Positions 60,821-64,000 of a stretch of 64,000 nucleotides of DNA are shown here, piece by piece (the first letter of the stretch is position 1; each line of letters begins with the position of its first letter). This DNA is from Owenia fusiformis (Eukaryota > Annelida > Polychaeta > Sabellida > Oweniidae): assembly GCA_903813345.2 (NCBI GenBank), contig CAIIXF020000002.1, positions 14,156,150-14,220,149 of the forward strand, written 5' to 3'. The position numbers and the translations under genes were made by a program. The notes beneath the pieces are model-generated. The model made no database searches. It was not told the origin of the DNA and saw nothing but the letters and a program-made list of their open reading frames with translations.

Positions 60821-61261
60821 TTCTCCAAAACCGCTACAGATATCACCTTCAAATTTTCAGGGATAACTTATGAGTGCATACAGATGTGGATGAAAAAAAT
60901 TTACTCGATACCTACTTCCTGTCGGCCATTTTGAAGTCAAATGTTAAAATCCTTGTCTGCAAACTTTAAGAAAAACGGCTTCACAGTTGCTTTTAAAACT
61001 TTAACATCTTGTTCAGCTCACTTCATTCTAGATCTGATTAGGTTTTGGACCTGTTAGCTCAGTCATGTCAGCCATTTTGAATGTTTTAAGAAATGTTAGC
61101 GCACGTTAATACTTTGTATCATATTGAATGGTGTTTTTCAGTTTTCATACTTTAACTTTTTAGTAGCTTTATAAATAATTTCAATGTTATTGTTAACAGT
61201 AGTTATATGTGATAATTTTGTAAAAAGATTTCAGCAAAAACTCATAATCACTTTTTTATTG

Positions 61262-61908
61262 TCGGCCATTTTGGATTTTTCCGTCCTAAAATCTTGTCTG
61301 TAAGGTCTTGTCTACGCGTTTTCAGGTGAACCGTTTGGTAGATCAATTTCAAATTTTCAGGGATGATTCTTAGTATGAAAATCTAGATCTAGTTTTTGGG
61401 CATTCTGGGTAAATGTCAAGGCAGCCATTTTGGATTTTTCGTCCCAAAATCTTGTCTATAAAGTCTTGTCTACGCATTTTCAGGTGAACCGTTTGGTAGA
61501 TCAATTTCAAATTTTCAGGGATGATTCTCAGTATGTAAATCTAGATCTGATTAGTTTTTTGGCATTCTGGATAAATGTCAAGGCAGCCATTTTGGATTTT
61601 CCGTCTTAAAATCTTGCCCGTAAAGTCTTGTCTACGCGTTTTTAGGTGAACCGTTTGGTAGATCAATTTCAAATTTTCAGGGATGATTCTTAGTATGAAA
61701 ATCTAGAACTGATTAGTTTTTGGGTATTCTGGGTAAATGTCAAGGCAGCCATTTTGGATTTTCTGTCCTAAAATCTCGTCTGTAAAGTCTTGTCTACACA
61801 TTTCCAGGTGAACTGTTTGGTAGATCAATTTCAAATTTTCAAGGGTGGTTCTTAGTATGAAAATCTATAACTGACTAATTTTTTGGCATTCTTGTTTTAT
61901 TATTGCAG
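61262..61908. repeat. ~160-bp array related to the satellite at 12370
   Basis: Four units with ggccattttggattttccgt, tcttgtctacgcgttttcag, tcaaattttcagggatgatt and gggcattctgggtaaatgtc. Clearly homologous to, but diverged from, the 162-bp satellite. The last unit runs directly into the T-rich tract and acceptor of peroxidase exon j. Confidence 0.88.
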
Positions 61909-62272
61909 ACGCAACTATTACAGCAACCTAGAGATAGAGAATATTTATGGCCAGGAGCAGAATGAAAGAGTTCTCTGCTCATCCCTACCACAGGTTGACC
62001 TGAATCTCTGGAAAGAAACTCCTAAATATGTACGAAAAAACAATAAGGTCACCATTCTCAATGACACACCTAAGCGGTCGCTTCCAGTTTTAAGACAAGT
62101 TGCAAATAAGAAAAAACAGCTTATTGCAAGCAATTCCATCAAAAGGCAAATATGGCCTCTGACATCATTGTATAGACGATCAGCAATCAAACCTTACAAT
62201 GCCTACTCGAGGATCAGACAAACATCTGTGTACAATCCCTGGACCAATCCCTACTATAGGTATTACTATTAA
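61909..62272 (+). CDS. Haem peroxidase last exon j with basic, Tyr-rich tail
   Basis: Acceptor ag at 61907-61908; stop codon at 62270-62272. It encodes residues 416-535. The first part ends the catalytic domain with CSSLPQVDLNLW (family: C-s-s-i-P-x-v-D-L-x-x-W). The last 86 residues are an unusual tail rich in Lys, Arg and, at the very end, Tyr (PYYRYYY), with no membrane segment and no recognised domain. A possible role in binding matrix or polyanions, or as a tyrosine substrate for the enzyme itself, is inference only. The acceptor abuts the last unit of a repeat array. Confidence 0.92.
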
Positions 62273-62396
62273 CAGTATACTACTTGTAAAAGTGGTAAAG
62301 CTGAACACATGTTGAACATATCTTGAATCATGCTTAGAGCAAACACAAAACACATAATATGGTTAGAGGTTTATTAAAAAGATGAAAATGATTACC

Positions 62397-62402
62397 AATA
62401 AA
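62397..62402 (+). promoter_or_regulatory. Candidate poly(A) signal of the peroxidase gene
   Basis: AATAAA 125 bp after the stop codon, in A+T-rich sequence. The position suits a 3' end near 62420, just before a 58-bp tandem repeat starts. The assignment is by motif and position only. Confidence 0.5.
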
Positions 62403-62447
62403 GCTAAATGAATAATTAATTTAAAATCAAAGAATAGTATCAAGTTT

Positions 62448-63200
62448 AATAGTCTGGTTTGACATGGCACTCAAGTTTGAGAAACACTATCAATGTAGTC
62501 TGGTTTGATATAGCCCTATTCAAATTTGAGAAACACTAATGTACAGTCTCTCTGGTTTGATATGGCACTCAAGTTTGAGAAACACTAACAATGTACACAC
62601 TGGTGATCCACTCGATTACGCTGGTTACCAAAACGAACAGTTTTGGTAACAAAATGTCGGAACGTCGAAGGTACGATTTTTCTTTTTCCTTATATCACGC
62701 GTTGTAAGCAGAATCCCCACGACGTTTTTTCTCACAAACGTATATCAGTATCATATGTTATAGAAAATGCACATGTTAAAAAAAATAGCTCAGAAGACAA
62801 CAGAATCGTCGATTTAATTCGTCATTTAAGTTACATAAACGGTATGGGTTAAAAGTGCAGATCTTAACCGTTTTTCGAAAAGCCGTTTATTTAACTTAAG
62901 TGAGTAATTAAATCGACGATTCTGTTGTCTTCTGAACTATTTGTTCGCAAATATGTACATTTTCTTAAGCATATGATACTGATACACTTTTGTTTTAAAA
63001 ATGTCGTGGGAATTCTGCCTACAACGTGTGAAATAAGGAAAAAATAGAAATCGTACCTTCGATGTTCCGACATTTTGTTACCTAACCAGCGTAATCGAGT
63101 GGATCACCAGTGGTACAGTCTGCTTTGAGATAGCCCTACTCTAGTTTGAGAAACACTAACAATGTACAGTCTGGTTTGATATAGCCCTACAGAAATATCC
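62448..63200. repeat. ~58-bp tandem repeat, interrupted by a MITE
   Basis: Units read tagtctggtttgatatagcc, ...tttgagaaacactaacaatg. Three units precede and two follow the MITE at 62598-63112. Confidence 0.88.
62598..63112. mobile_element. 515-bp fold-back MITE, TSD GTACA
   Basis: TIRs cactggtgatccactcgatt and complement. The arms pair along most of the length around a centre near 62870. GTACA flanks it (62593-62597, 63113-63117). Uninterrupted neighbouring repeat units read caatgtacagtctgg, giving the empty-site sequence directly, so the 5-bp duplication is certain. Relic of the same family at 578-1362. Confidence 0.92.
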
Positions 63201-63224
63201 ATAGCTTCCTTTGGTCTTATTATG

Positions 63225-63400
63225 GGGATATTTGTAAGGGTTGTGTACTCGGGAAATATTTATATCTCCCCTTGGTCCCTTCAGTCCCTCGGGGAGATAT
63301 ATCCCTCTGGATATACCCTATATCTGAAACCGACCGAACATAACTGGTGTATCTCACACTTGAGTGGGTTTGCCTGGGATAGATACCTTTTTCAAATGAC
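63225..63400. repeat. Palindromic gggatat/atatccc element
   Basis: ctcgggaaatatttatatct and ccctcggggagatatatccc form a hairpin; resembles 28735-28830 (ccgagggatatacc). Non-coding. Confidence 0.55.
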
Positions 63401-63632
63401 AAGATAGGCCTATACTGTAAAAGCAAAAGGATCCGCAGGTCAGACCCCCTCTGATTTTAACTTTATTGTTTAGTTTCAACATTATTGCATAATTCAAACA
63501 CGAAATAAGAGGGGGTCCTGACTGTGGAAGATATACAATGTGAAAGTATAGCAAATGTTTTAGTTTCAAAAAGGAGGCCATATTGGATCTGCCAGACATC
63601 AAGGCTACAAACTATCAGACAAGTATCAAATG

Positions 63633-64000
63633 GGTCAATTTATTTTTTATTTATCAGTCATGGACGCCTCTGAAGATGATATATTGCAGAGGGACTGAAT
63701 CAATATCCATTTGATTATTAAAGGGACACTGTTTGTTATAGGTAGTTCTTATGCTAATGAACACTAAGATATTTAAAAAAAAGAATCAATCTACTTATGA
63801 TTCATCAATTATGCCTACCTCTGGAGATGATATGTTGAAGAGACACTGAATTAATATCCATTTAGCCATTAAAGAGACACTGCTTGTAAGATACAGGTAG
63901 TTCTCACCCAAAAAACAATTAGGTCAATCTATCTTTGATCGATCATTCATGGATGCCATTGAAGATGATATATTGCTGAGGGACTGAATCAATATCCATT
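63633..64000. repeat. ~145-bp tandem array, runs off the window
   Basis: Three units sharing gatgatatattgc.gaggga, ctgaatcaatatccattt and aaagggacactg.ttgt. The third is cut by the window end. Confidence 0.88.

Larger units (their letters stand above)
1525..62272 (+). other. Animal haem peroxidase gene, 3' ten exons (partial at 5' end)
   Basis: This is the span of one spliced host gene. Ten GT-AG exons join in frame into 535 residues and a stop; intron phases in order are 1,1,0,1,0,1,2,1,2. The product belongs to the animal haem peroxidase superfamily (peroxidasin, peroxinectin, thyroid and myeloperoxidase), which uses hydrogen peroxide to oxidise halides or phenolic groups, usually in the extracellular matrix or secretory route. 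Seen in order are the calcium-loop motif TSYLDAS, the Arg-x-x-Glu haem motif, the proximal RFGH histidine, NIQRGRDHG, TVDDIDLF, YWHENP, a QLREIKK block and SSLPQVDLNLW. The distal-histidine part is absent, so the gene starts upstream. Introns range from 127 bp to 19.2 kb. The exact subfamily cannot be fixed because the N-terminal domains are outside the window. Confidence 0.93.

Noticed and set aside
61195-61225. ATA-TGT-GAT-AAT (ICDN) as the missing peroxidase exon
   Set aside because: No QLxEI segment upstream, an in-frame stop nearby, and wrong exon length; 42550-42673 fits in full.

Overview
The window looks like an A+T-rich intergenic or intronic stretch from a marine invertebrate genome. 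Long introns, tRNA-derived SINEs, a Penelope-like element, mariner/Tc1, Harbinger-like and Crypton-like remnants, and many fold-back MITEs all point that way. I cannot tell from sequence alone whether it is a deuterostome (hemichordate, cephalochordate, echinoderm) or a lophotrochozoan. A 23-base N gap (29973-29995) shows it is a draft assembly.

One host gene spans almost the whole window on the + strand: an animal haem peroxidase (peroxidasin/peroxinectin/thyroid-peroxidase superfamily). I assembled ten exons: 1525-1629, 9752-9871, 22067-22194, 23043-23172, 23511-23653, 23781-23997, 30610-30718, 30992-31161, 42550-42673 and 61909-62272. All intron borders are GT-AG, all phases agree, and they read through 535 residues to a stop codon. 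The N-terminal part, which carries the distal histidine, must lie upstream of base 1. Residue numbers below count from the first complete codon of the first exon here.

Almost everything else is intron filled with repeats. Intron 1 (1630-9751) holds a 515-bp tandem duplication, a Penelope tail and a 4.2-kb nested palindromic element. Intron 2 (9872-22066) holds a SINE, a 162-bp satellite with a higher-order repeat, a zinc-finger-coding TIR element, a mariner relic and GGACCA-motif arrays. Intron 6 (23998-30609) holds a Penelope-like endonuclease fragment, a mariner fragment, another short-palindrome array and a minisatellite. Intron 8 (31162-42549) holds a 1-kb TIR element with its own TATA box, a 3.8-kb inverted repeat with a SINE inside, a pogo-like MITE and a 1.5-kb Harbinger-like element. 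Intron 9 (42674-61908) holds a 2.5-kb element with perfect 36-bp TIRs carrying an exon-like minus-strand frame, a Crypton-like exon, a mariner MITE, a Tc1 relic interrupted by a MITE, a 384-bp tandem duplication and a second array related to the satellite, which runs into the last splice acceptor. Downstream of the gene are a MITE with a provable 5-bp target duplication and two tandem arrays.

No rRNA, functional tRNA, CRISPR or prokaryotic feature was seen.
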